Source: Thioalkalivibrio sp. XN279 (lineage in GTDB: Bacteria > Pseudomonadota > Gammaproteobacteria > Steroidobacterales > XN24). From it: 64,000 nucleotides of DNA. The stretch is from assembly GCF_011089885.1 (NCBI RefSeq), contig NZ_JAANBD010000025.1, positions 310,001 to 374,000 on the forward strand. The letters are read 5' to 3'. The notes below the pieces were generated by a model. That model was not told the DNA's origin, did not search any database, and saw only the letters and a list, made by a program, of their open reading frames with translations. The translations under genes and the position numbers were made by a program. Below are positions 63,724-64,000 of this stretch, piece after piece (position 1 is the stretch's first letter; each line of letters opens with the position of its first letter).

Positions 63724-64000
63724 CTATATGGAAACCTCGTTGAAGTCATGGGATCCGACTCATTCAATCGCTTCCTGCGGGACCGGCCCTAAGTTCCTGG
63801 GAGCAATCGAGCCCAATTAGTTCTGTGGATTCAAGGAACGTGGAATTGCTTCAATCCCGCCAGTTATTCAACCTGTCATGCGCCACATGACGTTGATCGG
63901 TTCTTGGCTTGCAAACGCCGGCCCGGCGCCAGCTGTCGTCTGAGGTCGCGCCCGGCGGCTTTGCCATGCGCGCTGCTAACGTGCTGCAAGAGGCGTCGAA
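63724..64000. other. Right-edge sequence, no gene recognised
   Basis: Upstream of the UDG-like gene the sequence becomes GC-rich again near 63900. No convincing frame, tRNA or integrase was found, nor a copy of the ssrA 3' end that would mark the right attachment site. The UDG-like gene promoter should lie in the first part of this stretch. Confidence 0.5.

Noticed and set aside
41593-64000. CRISPR arrays or cas genes in the island
   Set aside because: No regularly spaced direct repeats of 23-40 bp were seen; the Cas4-like similarity is part of the Dna2-like and UvrD-like fusions.

Overview
The window is a GC-rich gammaproteobacterial chromosome segment. It has a conserved housekeeping backbone (about 1-37.3 kb), a short accessory stretch, and a tmRNA gene, beyond which lies a defence-type genomic island (about 42-63.7 kb). 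The gene order tpiA-secG-tRNA-Leu-nuo, folP-glmM, rlmE-ftsH, carAB-greA, hrcA/grpE-dnaK-dnaJ-dapB and nadK-recN-fur-bamE, with a tmRNA tag reading ANDDNYALAA, fits a Chromatiales/Xanthomonadales-like gammaproteobacterium. HrcA together with sigma32-type promoters argues against enterobacteria. No rRNA, 16S or species-specific marker is present, so the genus is not assignable from this sequence.

Backbone, left to right. Genes run mostly on the minus strand: a 14-gene complex I operon (nuoA to nuoN, nuoN cut by the left edge, nuoC and nuoD separate), tRNA-Leu(GAG), secG, tpiA, folP-glmM, rlmE-ftsH, convergent yhbY and greA, carA-carB, then dapB, dnaJ, dnaK and grpE. A secreted fasciclin-domain gene sits in the opposite orientation between grpE and hrcA. 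NadK and recN follow on the plus strand, then divergent fur/bamE, rnfH, an NSS-family transporter and smpB. Many stop/start overlaps (ATGA, TGATG, GTGA) indicate translational coupling. Two good sigma32-type promoters precede grpE and dnaK.

Accessory stretch. Between smpB and ssrA lie a double-cupin ChrR-like protein, a TIR-transmembrane-TPR protein with a WxxxE-type motif, and a multi-pass membrane protein. The tmRNA gene (41231-41592) is a classic integration site and marks the left edge of the island. No integrase is visible, so the right edge probably lies beyond the window.

Island. Module 1 (42.0-49.8 kb, minus) is a four-gene overlapping operon: a small HTH protein, a UvrD-like helicase with a C-terminal RecB-type nuclease, a type III Mod methyltransferase and a type III Res subunit. 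It diverges from module 2 (49.96-53.2 kb, plus), a GHKL ATPase with a C-terminal DUF3883-like nuclease fold. Three 10-bp-phased heptamer repeats lie between them. Module 3 (53.2-59.95 kb, minus) is an operon of a Zn-ribbon DUF1156/COG1743-like adenine methylase, a 1459-aa Dna2-like Fe-S nuclease/SF1 helicase and a 106-aa protein. This is the best candidate for an undescribed restriction-like system. Module 4 (60.1-63.7 kb, lower GC) has an unknown 493-aa protein divergent from an XRE regulator, with overlapping promoters and a shared operator, and a uracil-DNA-glycosylase-like protein with an extra C-terminal domain. All functional claims for the island are inferred from visible motifs; none was tested by database search.
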